Part shown: piece after piece, positions 1 through 11,298 of the stretch
Layout of the letters: each line of letters starts with the position of its first letter
Position numbering within the stretch: the stretch's first letter is position 1
Source: Cantharellus purpuraceus
Taxonomy: Eukaryota > Basidiomycota > Agaricomycetes > Cantharellales > Hydnaceae
Reading direction: 5' to 3'
Length of the DNA stretch: 64,000 bases
NCBI GenBank assembly: GCA_025174535.1
Contig: JALBUN010000010.1
Coordinates: 806,001 to 870,000, forward strand
Position numbers and translations under genes: made by a program
The notes under the pieces: generated by a model
Seen by the model: only the letters and a program-made list of their open reading frames with translations
Told to the model about the DNA's origin: nothing
Databases searched by the model: none

Positions 1-774
1 CAGACTTATCAAACCGTGTCGGGTGGCTAAATCCAGAGTGGAATGAAAGTGTCGATGCGAAGAGTGTAGACGTGAGTTTCATACTTATATCGGTCATCTA
101 ACGCAAGTCCTACGATCTTCACCTCATACGTAGGAGCGATTTGCAAATGCATCGAAGTTATCAGGAGAAGAGTTTCTCAACCGACTAGATTATTACGGCA
201 AATCTTGGCTGCCCGCACGTGATTTGATAGTTGCAGGTCTGAATGCGAGAAAACAGGTCGATCCCAGTGGTAAAATCATGCTTTTTGACCAATTCGCTCC
301 ATGGAAGGCGAGTTTCCATCTGGACTTTGCCCAGCTGGAGCAGTAGCTGATGTAGATCACGGCCAGGTGCACTTATTTGATCTTGAACTGGGGCAGAGTA
401 TTGCGGAAGAAGAAAAGCCTGTATACGTTTTATATCCGGACGAGACAGGCAGTAATTGGAGAGTGCAAGCTGTGCCAGTTAATCCCGAAAGCTTTGAAAG
501 CAGAAAGGCACTGCCAGAAGCGTGCGTATTATCTCCTGATCATTTATCAAGTATTCGATCCTACGTTGTCGGATAGATGGCGAGGTCTAAGAGACGATGA
601 ACTCTCGGAGAAAAGCGGGATTACCGGTTGCATATTTGTGCACGCATCCGGATTCATTGGTGGTAAGCTAGTCGTTCCCTGCATGGTTACAATGAAGTAA
701 CTTTAACGTGTGCGGCAGGAGTCAAGACGAGAGATGGTGCATTGCAGTTGGCAAAGACAGCATTGACATTGTAA
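1..774 (+). CDS. MYG1: MYG1 family exonuclease / metal-dependent hydrolase, 3' part
   Basis: This is the C-terminal half of an MYG1 (UPF0160) protein, cut by the left edge of the window. MYG1 proteins are DHH-like 3'-5' RNA exonucleases of nucleus and mitochondria. The first exon reads NRVGWLNPEWNES. A second exon near 143-305 contains GLNARKQVDPSGKIMLFDQ. After that come VLYPDETGSNWRVQAVPVN, ESFESRKALPEA and, after an intron at 521-570, WRGLRDDELSEKSGI. The next exon has GCIFVHASGFIGG, and the last exon (from about 719) encodes the family tail KTRDGALQLAKTAL before a TAA at 772-774. The order and spacing of these blocks match the family. One junction near 305-367 seems to use a GC donor or a site I did not resolve. 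The N-terminal catalytic part lies outside the window. Confidence 0.9.
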
Positions 775-1093
775 ATACAGTATGACCTGCTTGCGTGTCT
801 TTACATAACTGTCCCGGCTTGCCCTTCTGGGTTGTTACTGTGACCGACTAAGCGCTTGCCGTTTACGCAAGCAGATTCGTGCTCGCCGCACTGTGTTTGT
901 TTTACATACATCCAAGCTCATCCAAGCACCCTAACACATACAGCTATTGTATTTCTTTTCATCTTCACCTTCAGGCCATCAGGAACAATCGCTGGATACG
1001 TGCGTTCGTACTATTACAGCGCCGCCAATCTTGCCAAGGCGTCTTTCAACTCACCGCCGCTGGTGGCTCTTCTCTTCGCTACCACCATCACAC
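775..1093. other. Intergenic region between MYG1 and the RING-H2 gene
   Basis: About 320 bases that must hold the MYG1 terminator and the promoter and leader of the RING gene. Short open frames in it overlap each other in three frames and show no family signature. I see no TATA box that I would defend. Confidence 0.5.
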
Positions 1094-4000
1094 ATGGGCA
1101 ATTCTCAATCAGCCTCATTCACGCGCAGACATCCAGTCCCTCTTCAATCACAATCAACTGACACTCCGCATGCTTCACACCCACCTGCCCAAGATACGCT
1201 TGGTACGGCAGAGGTCAACCAATCGCTCACTCAGGAAAACGAGCCCCCTCGTAATGTCATTCAAAGGCGGAGGTCCCTCATGAAATTTCCTTCTCTACGG
1301 AGACGTCCGCGTAGTGTCGTTGGATTGCATGACCAAAGTCTTGGTATGTTCTTGGATAACCTCCTTGCTTCCCTTTGGCGACTAAATGTGTTTTAGTCAC
1401 AGATCCACAAGCATTTGGCCCGTCTCCCCCATCGCGTCGCCGATGGCGTGCCCTTAGTGGCCTGAAAAGCAGACCTGTTAGTACGTTAGCTACTTCCAGC
1501 TCATCCACCACCGTTTTGCAGTCACAAGATGCTGTTGAACGCCCCATCACTGATCCGCCACGTAGCGAGAAGGGTAAGGAGCGTGAAACCGATGTTTCAG
1601 AGACTGTTCAGGCCGATAAGCTTAATAATTTGCCGGAGGAGGTTAACAACGATGGGGTCTCCCTTGGTCCTTTTGCCGATGAGAACAGGGGATTTGGGCC
1701 ATCGTCCGAAGTCATGCTCCAAGAGCTGCGTGACTTGCAAGATACTTTCTCTGCTCAAGAGGAACGTCAGGCTGATATCGGCGTGGTCCCCAAATCTGGG
1801 TTCGACGCTGAGAGCAGTCGGAGTCAGGTAGATCGCCCTCCAACACCTATGCCACCCTGTGGCATAAGTCCTACATCTGGGTCCAGGGGAAGCGATGCAC
1901 TTGACAATAGTTCTCCCACCGCACTCGCGGAAGCACTTGGTTCATGGATGGGTGGCCGACCGCGCCCAGAGAATGCGGAATCCACATTGAATGATTGTCC
2001 TATCGCGTCAAGCTCTGGGTCGTACAGCCCTGGATCATCGTCATCGTATACCAATGCGTATAATAACGAGTTTAATCCATCGAGTTCGTCGCGAGCGGCT
2101 GGCGTACCAGGATCATCTTCGTCAAACACATCTCTCGAGGCTCCGAACGTTAGTGGTGGGGCTGGCCAGTCCTCTTCCTCGCCACGAGGCCCAACTCTTC
2201 CTCCAGCGGGGACAGGCACTCTCGTCGTTGTACAAGGCGTCGTCCACACTACAGACGTACGCCATCCAATCGCCCGCACGCCTTCTACTCCCAGACCTAT
2301 AGGTGCTTCTACACATCCCCCTCGTTCAGCTTCTTCGACACCTACACTACGAACCCCAGCCCTTTCACCATCCTCACGTTCTGGCAGTGGTGCTTCAACA
2401 CCACAAGCACCGTCAACGCCACGTCGTAGTCGGTTGTCGTCCTTCGCAAGTGGCCTTCGACAACGATCTAGACCTCATACGCCGACTTCTTCCTTTCGCA
2501 CTGCCGGGGGAGCGAGCGGCTGGCGACATGGTGCCGGAGAGTCAAATTCAAGTAGCGTTAATCACAGCGAGAGTTCCTCAGATTACAGCTTGGGAGGACT
2601 TGGGCTTTCCATGGAGAGGAGTGTATCTGATTCGGAAGCAGGATCCATTGCTCTCTCGGCGGAATCGTCGTCCACGAGCCCATTCGTATCCACGGATGAT
2701 ACGTCAACCATGGAATCTGCGGATGGTAACCCTTTGGGAGAAACACAAGGGGCAAGGGATCCACTTGCACCTCAAGGCAATCCGCATGTGCGGAATCTAG
2801 GCCAAAGCGTGGAGGCTTCTACCAACGGTAATTACGCGAGCGAGCGACGCGCAGCGGATGACGGTGAACGCGATATCACTTCCGATGAAGAAAGTGAAGC
2901 AGAATTATCAGCGAGCAGCATCGAGATACTGGGAACACTGTTAAGGTCTGTTACTATTACGGTATCTAGTTTCCATGTTGACTGTGGGTTCAGTGTTGCT
3001 ACCGCCGCTACCGCGGCGTCACTCGTCACAGGTACCACGGAACCTCTGTTTACATCTGGTCTCGCTGGTCCGCCGCCGGATGGAAGGAGTTCGGCACCTG
3101 CATCGCAAAATGGTTCGGCCACGAACCCATCGTCACCGTTTCCACGTTCTAATCATCCATCCACATCGCAAGTTGGTGTTGATGATGACCATGATGCGGC
3201 GGCAAATACTCGTATGCGCGCTGCTTGGGAGAGCCTAAGAGAACGTTTCTCTCGGACGCGTGGAAGGCGGGGAGGAGCTTCTAGTGATACTCCTGGAGAA
3301 GCGAGGGAAGATCCTCGAGAACAAATGTTGAGGGAGATGGCCAGGGTGTTCAACATGGGATTAGGTTTAGATGCGGAGGGTGCTAGTGATCTGAGGCCGG
3401 AGCAGCAAGAAAATAGGACGAGCGAGACGGTACTAGGTGAAGTTGGTTCGCCTGATATATCACAGCCGTCGACTGATCCGATGGAGGATCGATCCAATCG
3501 CCCTGTTCCTGAAGGAGGTACGGGACTGGATCCAGGAGCTGAAGGCAGCTTTGAACGGTTCCTGCACAACTTGCAAGTTGATTTGCGCACAGCATTGACA
3601 GAAGATTATGCTGCACGAAGGGCGAGAGCACAAACTCGCAATGCGCATACTTTTAATCCAGGAACCGTGTCGTCTTCCAATCCGTTAGGCCCCTCGACGT
3701 CCTTCAACTCGTTAGGTGCTTCATCATCTTCCAACCTTGCGTCAGTGCCGAGTCCATCAGTTGATACTGGAACCCCCATGACACCTGAGTCTATCCTTTC
3801 GTATGCTTCCGAAGGGTCTGATCAAGATAACCCGCTCTCAATATCAAATGAGAGGTTTCCTCGCCAAGTTCCAGATCTTGTCCCTACTGTGCCAAATACC
3901 CCGCGTACAGCCAACCTTGACCTCCCTCATCTTCCAGGTGACACCGACCCGCAATCTGCTGATGGGACTCGTGCAACCCCTCAAGCGCAGGGCATAACTG

Positions 4001-5202
4001 GTCAACCTGGGGCCGGCATAAATTGGTGGCGGTTATACAGATTCCCACCTATGCAGCTGGCGCCGCATCCCTCTGCCGCAAACGCTGATACTTCTTCAGC
4101 AGCAGGTGTTCCTTCATCGCCCTCATCGCCTCTATCTGCTTCTTCGTCACAAAACCCACTGGATTCTCAACTACCTTCTTCAGATGAGAGCCTTCCAACG
4201 CGAGGTCCTGACAACGCTCCAACACAGAATGTCGTCCCTGTCATAGTTGTTGGGCTACAATCCGTTCCAGTGAACCGGGCTGACCCCCACCATCACGATC
4301 CTATACCTCCCCACGCAGATCGATTCCCCTCGTCCAACACCGATGAGTCTACAGACTCACCTAGTCGCGATCGCGCATGGCCCCTGCGGGCAGCTTCACG
4401 AGCTTTCAACCGCATGGGCAGGCGGTCCGACACTGACTTTCCTCATGAAAGTGACACGATTCCCCCAGCAGTAAACGCAACAGAGAACACAGGGGGTGAG
4501 GCTGCGGCGCGGAGGACAGGGCGCCACAGCGGTAGAACGTACCTGATCTTCGTTATTGGCGGTAAGATCACCCTCAATTCCTTCGCATGCCTTCTAACCC
4601 TACTCCCACAGGCTATTATCCGCCAAACCACAGTATAGTCACTGGTGCAGATGATATGAATTCATTTGAAGCACTTTGGTAAGACTTTGAACGGGCACGT
4701 TCCTCCTCCACAAAGCTGAATAGATCTGCTTAGGGAACTTGCTGATCTTCTTGGCCAAGTCAAGCCTCCCGTTGCAAGTAAAGAGGACATTGAGAAATCA
4801 GGTCTGGAGATTATCAAGTCATCCAATCTTTCTGAATATGAAAAATCGGGGAAAGTGGCGTCTAATACTGTTGAACGGGTGAGCCAACCCTCTGCTCTCC
4901 TTAACCGGGTATTGACCATTCCATATACTAGTGTTTGATCTGTCTCGATGACTATGAACCCGAGGTCGATCTTCGCTTGCTTTCATGTCGGCATGTTTTC
5001 CATAAGGCATGCGTTGACAGGTGCGTTACTCTCCTAGAGACCTCAATGATTACCAATCTGAGATCTAATTAATAGGTGGCTCGAACAAGGCAGGAATAAC
5101 TGCCCAGCATGTCGATCGAAGGGCGTTCAAACTGGCGACGACTCGACAACATCGCCATCGCCTATGGCAGGTACGCCACTACGTCCCGAATCTGGGAGTT
5201 AG
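1094..5202 (+). CDS. Large Ser/Pro-rich RING-H2 finger protein (putative E3 ubiquitin ligase)
   Basis: A protein of about 1200 residues with a C-terminal RING-H2 finger. The finger reads CLICLDDYEPEVDL, then LLSCRHVFHKACVDRWLEQ and NNCPACRSKGV, giving C-x2-C, C-x-H-x2-H and C-x2-C spacing. RING-H2 fingers recruit E2 enzymes, so a ubiquitin-ligase role is inferred. The roughly 1000 residues before it are low complexity: runs of Ser, Pro, Thr and Gly with acidic patches, probably disordered. The start was chosen at 1094 because the frame opens with MGNSQSASF, a typical N-myristoylation start, and joins the main exon in frame. Introns by eye: 1344-1396, 4562-4611, 4679-4733, 4879-4931 and 5021-5075. 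I found no transmembrane segment. Orthology to a named ligase cannot be claimed. Confidence 0.8.
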
Positions 5203-5514
5203 TACATCAAAGCAATCGTCTTTTCTTTTATCAATGCTCTTTCTCATTCAAGTAGTATCTCCACTCTCTCTTCCAGCATCCCTCCGCTTTGCTATCGTTG
5301 CACGTCTACATGCGCACGTTTACAATACTTTTGTTTTCCTATCTCACAACTAGGTCCCTGTGTCTTGTATAAACCAGGTTGTCGTATCTGTAGTGAAGGT
5401 TTGTCCATACTTGCGGTTGTCAAAACAGCATAAAGGTCTCATTTGCTTGACTTGAAAACCGTAAATATTGAGCTCGTTATTAATTAATCGTGAGTTGAAG
5501 TGCATCAGGTGGAT
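5203..5514. other. Convergent 3' intergenic region
   Basis: About 310 bases between the RING gene (+) and ETFB (-), both ending here. It is pyrimidine-rich around 5220-5350. It should hold both 3' ends; no gene or repeat was seen. Confidence 0.5.
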
Positions 5515-6624
5515 GATACAGCTTTGATACCAGCTTCCTTCATCTTAGCAATGAGTTCATCTACATTGGCCACCTGTGAAAGCAATATCAATATCAACAG
5601 CATCGTGCTTTTGCACCCCACTGACCTTGCCACCACCTACACGTTTAGGAGGCTCTTGGAACTGTAGCACCTCCAATCGTGGGGTCAAATCTATGCCAAG
5701 TGCTTGTGGGGTGATCTTCTCTATAAGCTTTTTTCTTGCTGCCATAATATTCGGCAACGACGTATATCGAGGCTCTGTAAATATGAATTCAGTCTATTAC
5801 TAAGATATTCAAAGTAAGACTTGCCATTTAACCTGTTGACATCACGCATGAATAGTCTTTAATTTAAAGAGCTAGTCGAAAAGAAACGGACCTCAAATCT
5901 GCAGTGACAATAGCTGGCAATCGACATCGAAGTTCCTCGGCACCGCCGTCCACTTCTCGGGTAACATTGACTTCCTTCTCGTCTTCAGAGATCACTACTT
6001 TACTGGCATATGTAGCTTGTGCCCAATCCAGTAGACCAGCCAGCATCTGTCCGGTTTGTCCTGCATCGTCGTCGATGGCCTGCTTACCCATAATCACCAA
6101 GTCCACGGGCTCCTTCGCCTTTTCTCGGTCAATGATAGCTCTCAGTGTCTTCGCAATGCCCAATGGCTCTGGAGTAAGTGACTCGGGTATTTCAACATGG
6201 ATTGCTGAATCTACGCCCATTGCAAGGGCAGTGCGTAGAGTCTCAGGGGTTTTAGAAGGGCCGATGGATATAGCAGTGATATTAGATATAGATCCTTTCT
6301 TTCTTTCACGTAGCCGAATGGCCTCCTCAACAGCTGAAAGAGTAAATTGATGACCGGTGTACAATCCGCCAGACATGCATACCAATCTCATCAAAAGGAT
6401 TCTGGAGGTGAGGTCAGATAGATATCCTTGATAAAAGGGCGACACTCACCATAGAATGCTTCACATTGGTGTCTATACCCGTCCCAGAGGGGTTAACTCG
6501 GATCTTCACAGCATAGTCGACACATCTGTACAATATTACATCTCGTTCCTGGATTTTGTGAACAAAAGACTAACCGCTTCACTGGTACGAGAATGCGCAA
6601 AAGGCTTACAGACGATGGCCGCAT
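5515..6624 (-). CDS. ETFB: Electron transfer flavoprotein beta subunit
   Basis: The mitochondrial ETF beta subunit pairs with the alpha subunit to pass electrons from acyl-CoA dehydrogenases to ETF-ubiquinone oxidoreductase. The spliced product is about 260 residues, normal for the family. In order: LLRILVPVKRCVDYAVKIRV at the N terminus, NPSGTGIDTNVKHSMNPFDE, then AVEEAIRLRERKKGS. Next is the AMP/FAD-contact region VDLVIMGKQAIDDDAGQTGQ, then LPAIVTADLR and EPRYTSLPNIMAARKK. The C-terminal LEVLQFQEPPKRVGGGK is followed, after a last intron of about 52 bases, by VANVDELIAKMKEAGI. The ATG at 6624-6622 keeps the conserved VKR start in frame. Introns split almost every conserved block, as is usual in Agaricomycetes. 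Confidence 0.95.
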
Positions 6625-7812
6625 ACAGGGAAGGTGCACTCAATTGTTATTGTCAAAATCACGGGACGAACGTTTTGTGGTACATAAGCACCCATGATGT
6701 CTAGAGAAAAGACATGTCACATGCATCTATAAGACCATCCATTCAAGTACAGTGACCAATCTTAATCTTGTGCATCATTGGCCATCGACAGCGTGCGTTC
6801 GCCACAACCATTGCACAAAGATCATCCATGAAATTTACTTCCTCGTCATCTACACCTTCGAAAGTATTGCTCCTACAGAAAACATTCACCAAGTTTTGAC
6901 AATCTCTCTTGACAGAGCGATACGAGGGTTGAGTGAGATGTCGAAAACCATGTTTTTCGAGCAGCCGTGGGTAAGTTGTGATTATGACGACATGCAACTA
7001 CCGCCAAATCAATTTGCCTCGTGATAATCCTCAATGGATGGAAAGTATCAAAGATCCCGGATAACAAGGTCTAGTGAATGCCCACGAAGAACTTCATGAA
7101 AGGCCGACCTTATTCCTGGGTAGGAACGATTAAAAACAAGGCGGTGAAAAAGTTCCAGATTGTGCGCGCCTATGCAAACCAACAACGACAAAACGACTAC
7201 CATGCTTTAAGACTTCTTTTGCACTTCACCTGGATTCCTTTTGCACCAGTGAAGCTTTGAAGGGCCACATCGCTGAATACCCCCATTGCACTTCTTGTTG
7301 GTCTCGACGAGCAACTCTTCATGTAAACCTTGGATATCAGCGAGAATAGCGTATTTAACGCCGCTGGCACGAGCAGCTTCGATCTATACACGAGAAAAGG
7401 AAAACATCAACCAGGGCAGCTATGCACTTCGGGCACCGTACCATATACCGTTCACTAGAGTCGACAGCGGCTTCGGCGAAAAATCTCTGCCTCCACATCC
7501 GAAAACCGCGGATTTTCGACTAGGCTTTACATCCAGGAGCTGGAGGACAGTGGAATCAAATTGAGAAGAATACAGTGCACATTATCGCTGTGGGGACCAG
7601 GTATCTTATTTTGGACATCTGTTCGTCAGGCCTTCAGGAACCGTGCCGTATAATTTCATGAGAGAAACTTGTTGTAGTCACAAATAGAACTATGACTCGA
7701 CACTTGAAGCTTGAAGCTTGAAGATCTGAGAGCTTGAGATCTGAGCACCAATAGCTGTAGCTCAGAACTGATTGCATTTCATACACCGTGTTGCTAGCTT
7801 TCAGGTCACTGG
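6625..7812. other. Gene-poor region with one coding-like minus-strand stretch
   Basis: No recognised gene. On the minus strand at about 7215-7390 a frame reads IEAARASGVKYAILADIQGL and continues EELLVETNKK. A possible upstream exon at about 7460-7560 reads LLDVKPSRKSAVFGCGGRDF. The composition looks like protein, but I cannot join a full gene or name a family, so it may be a decayed gene. At 7703-7723 there is a 7-base unit (cttgaag) repeated three times. Confidence 0.3.
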
Positions 7813-8395
7813 GGCATATATGGAACCAGCTTAAGCTGAAAACCCAGCCTTTTGATGCTCCACCATAGTCTTGTTGAAATATACGGAGGCCAAGGACACA
7901 AAAGAGTAGTATTCGACGTGTAGAATGCGGAATACAGAAACTAACTTGTACGTACAGCTGAGTCATCACCTATACAGCTGCGTCGGGACTGTTCCATCAA
8001 GTCTCAACTTAACCCGACGTTAGTCCAAAGTGGAGCAACGGTGCAGGCCTAGACCGGCAACTTGTCAGACCGCCGAATGTAATCCCTTTGTAAGTGCGAC
8101 TTGCGATGGACAACCATGACCAATATTCATCATACTCCTGACCACTACTGCCGCCTCCCAAACCACCTCCCTATTTGTCAGAATCTTCTGCTCTGTGCCT
8201 GGGCACCCTCATCGTTTATGGTAGCTTCACATCGGCATGGTAGTGAGATTTGACACTCTTTTTGAATGGAGCTTCAAAGCGGCATGCGTGGAGCAACTTT
8301 GGGGCTTCACCGGAGCTTTGCGAACGCACCTCTGTAGCTTTTCTTACGGTTATCATGGCTAGCGAAACTCAGCTTAAGCTGGTTCCATATATGCC
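7813..8395. repeat. 583-bp element bounded by 27-bp perfect inverted repeats (MITE-like)
   Basis: Bases 7813-7839 are the exact reverse complement of 8369-8395. The repeat contains the 12-base palindrome cagcttaagctg next to gttccatatatg. Just outside each arm is the hexamer gctagc (7793-7798 and 8401-8406). There is no transposase-like frame inside. Terminal inverted repeats, small size and no coding capacity fit a non-autonomous DNA transposon. A clear target-site duplication is not seen, so an inverted duplication of another kind is possible. It ends 167 bases before the ureG start codon, inside its likely promoter. Confidence 0.55.
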
Positions 8396-8562
8396 CTATT
8401 GCTAGCGCTCACACGTTCAGGCCCGTCAAGGGCTGCAATTAACGCATGCAGGAGTGTTGCTTCGCACTCAAACCTGGGACTGAAGTTGGCGCCAAGGAGA
8501 CGCCTAGCCGCTGACGTCAGCTTTACAGATAGCGTCAGAGGTACTGTATCTACGATACCACC

Positions 8563-9739
8563 ATGGCGAAGGCAGACGTTGTCAAGTTCCAGAATCAACT
8601 TTCAAGCAGCGTAGAGTTAGGCCTACATGATCATTCTGATCCATTGCACTCTCACAGCCATGAACACGGGCATACCCATGAACACTTGGAGCACGCCGGT
8701 GAGCTCACTTTAATCAGACACGCTGACCTGATCAAATGACCCCCCTTATGCTTAGGAAAGTTCGGTGAACGCGACCTCCCCGATTTCTCTTCTCGTAACT
8801 GGGTCGAACGAGGGTTCACTATTGGCATCGGTGGGTAAGGTCTTCGTCACCTAGCGCTGGAAGTCCTGCCACAAACCGCGTTCTGACTCAGACCCGTTGG
8901 TTCGGGAAAAACTGCATTGACTCTTGCGCTATGTCAAAGATTTCGGGAGGAGTATAACATCGGTGAGTATTTTGCATGACACATCAGAGACAGACACCGA
9001 GCATTTACTTTCCAGCTGTTACAACTAATGATATATTCACGTACGTCTATCTGTGTGCACACTATGTGCACGGTATCAGTTGAGCTGGAGGCTCAAGTTA
9101 GAGTAGACGAGAAGACGCTGAATTTTTGATCAAGAACAAGGCATTGCCCACTGACCGTATTAGCGCCATCGAAACGGGAGGTTGTCCACACGCTGCTATT
9201 CGTGAAGACATTTCGGCCAATTTAGGGGCTTTGGAGACGCTTCAGGCCAAATTTGGCTGTCAAATGCTCCTTGTTGAAAGTGGAGGGGACAATTTGGCGG
9301 CAAATTATTCTCGAGAACTTGCAGATTACATAATCTACGTGATCGACGTTTCGGTAAGCCATGCGACCGCTTCCTACTCAACTGAGATATAAGATGTGCT
9401 TCGCAGGGAGGAGACAAGATACCTCGAAAGGGCGGTCCTGGCATATCACAATCAGATCTATTAGTGATAAACAAGGTACGTGGCACTCTATCTGTTCAGC
9501 ATATCTTCTTTGTATTTGTGCTCACCTCACCCTTCATGGCGCTCCAGATCGACCTTGCCCCGCATGTTGGTGCATCACTTGAGGTAATGGCTCGTGATTC
9601 AAAGAAGATGCGTGGCAATGGCCCAACCGTCTTCACAAGTGTGAAAGAAGGGAAAGGACTGGAGGACGTTGCAGAACTCATACTGGGTGCGTGGAAGTCT
9701 GCAGGCTCTCCCGGGAAACCAGGTGGTATCAGTGCTTGA
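8563..9739 (+). CDS. ureG: Urease accessory protein UreG (nickel GTPase)
   Basis: UreG is a SIMIBI-class GTPase that delivers nickel to apo-urease with UreD/UreF. The start codon at 8563 sits in a strong context (taccaccatgg). The N terminus is His-rich ([20 protein letters not shown]), a metal-binding tail as in plant and fungal UreG. Then come [19 protein letters not shown] (P-loop), [34 protein letters not shown] with the Cys-Pro-His nickel motif, and [18 protein letters not shown]. The G4 motif is [13 protein letters not shown]. The tail [19 protein letters not shown] matches the family. At least five introns were spliced to keep frame, including one inside the P-loop region. Urease itself and UreD/UreF are not in the window. 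Confidence 0.95.
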
Positions 9740-10655
9740 ACGTGTGAGACTTGATTTGTGTCCTAAAGTTGGTATGAGGGAGTAATGTTGGGCATCTTAG
9801 GGCATCCCTTGACTTCTATCTGCCAAAAGACAGTCGCAACTGATTTCCCTGGCTTGTTCTTCTGAATTCTTAACTATATATATATATATCAATTTCATAC
9901 CTATTAGGTTGAGGTCAACAGGGCTCTAAGACCTTTTCTAAGCCCCCACACTGATGTTCGTGGCATTGCAATACCGTATTGAATTCAATCCTGTACTTCT
10001 TCTGTGTGTAGGCGGGCTCTCTTGAAAACGTGGTCACCCTGCCCAACCATGCCGCCCAGTTCCGTGGCATACGACTCCAAAGAGCACATGCACAGCCCGA
10101 ATACATCTGTCATCAACTAATAATTGTACGGCGTCTAACTAGGTCTGCTGCCCCCTCATTGGGTATCTGAAGTCTCCCTGGCCGGTTCAGTCAGGTGGGG
10201 CCGCCGAAAGCCGCCGCTGGTTGCTTTCGGTGTGGCGTCTCGACCGCCTCCATATCCCCATTGTTCGCAGAAGATATTTTGAGTACGTCTTGTTCGAGGA
10301 AGTGTGGCAATGCGGTATGATCTCACACTCTCAGGCTCAGGATAGGGTATATTAGTACGGACCCGTGGTGCTTGCTTCGACCCAACACCACCTTACTTTA
10401 TCCCTACTGTAAATAATGCAGACCGGATTGCCTATTCAAAGCAGTGTTTCGCCTAGGACAGGATGTAGGTGACCAGATCATGCTCTCCGCCCTCAGATCA
10501 TGAATCTTTCTTGCACATACAGTGGCGAGATGCTACCTATTATTTACTCTTAATACTGCGCTCCCAGTCTCACTTGTACGGTGGATCTCAGGTTCACACC
10601 GTCCATCGCATGCTAGTGGTAAGCAACACAGCGCACATCACTGCATATCGCTAGT
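9740..10655. other. Intergenic, no gene seen
   Basis: About 900 bases after ureG. A short TA run (tatatatatata) lies near 9878-9890. Small open frames occur on both strands but none has a start, splice sites and composition that agree. Confidence 0.4.
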
Positions 10656-11298
10656 CTAAGGACAACCGTATTCAGTCGTCGCTTCAAGACTCACGTCATC
10701 GACCAGTCTTCATGCGGAAAAAGGCTGCACTACGGAGGCCAAGGGCTCAATTCACTGGCACCCATATTCCCTGGAATCGGTCGCACCATACGACTCTGAC
10801 AGCATCACAGACACGGACAGCGACCAGCGTACGCTCAGAAATGTCGACTCCGACGACTTACTGTCAAGCCATTGTTGTTCCAGCTATGACTCCGATTCTC
10901 GCCGTTCATCTTCCGACTCGGGATATTCAGAAAAGCCAGGCATGTTGTTAGACTCACATGTCTTTGTCTTCGATGAGCATTCCTGTACGGACGATCTCGA
11001 TTTCCGGTGTGCCGGTGAGGAACGACCACCTCACTGTCGGAGCCCCGTCCCATATCCAGAAAGTCGACCCCTGAGGAACCATCCGTGGAGCATGCCATGC
11101 AGGAGGGTTTCTTGGCCCCATGAAACACATCGTGCATGTGCATCTGGTAGTTCAACGGAACACCTGGTCGTTCGACCTCCAAGGTACCTCTCGTATCAGA
11201 GAGATTTCACGGTAATAGAGCACAAGCAAGTGAACAGTGGCGTGCGATTACGTGCCTCAAACAAGTGGGGGAATAATCCACCAGCCGGGTATATTTGA
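10656..11298 (+). CDS. Possible Ser/Asp-rich orphan exon or gene fragment
   Basis: An open frame runs from just after a stop near 10656 to the stop at 11296-11298. Its first half is distinctive: YDSDSITDTDSDQ and SSYDSDSRRSSSDSGYS, acidic and phosphoserine-like, followed by SHVFVFDEHSCTDDLDFRC. The first in-frame ATG is at 10942, so the Ser/Asp part would need an upstream exon or another start. A GTGAGG donor near 11012 could end the exon. I do not recognise the family. It may be an exon of a lineage-specific gene or a relic. Confidence 0.25.

Noticed and set aside
856..1283. Several overlapping plus-strand frames before the RING gene
   Set aside because: They overlap each other in three phases. 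The MGNSQSASF start at 1094 joins the long exon in frame and explains the region.
5904..6350. 148-residue plus-strand frame
   Set aside because: It is antisense to the ETFB main exon, which matches the family throughout.
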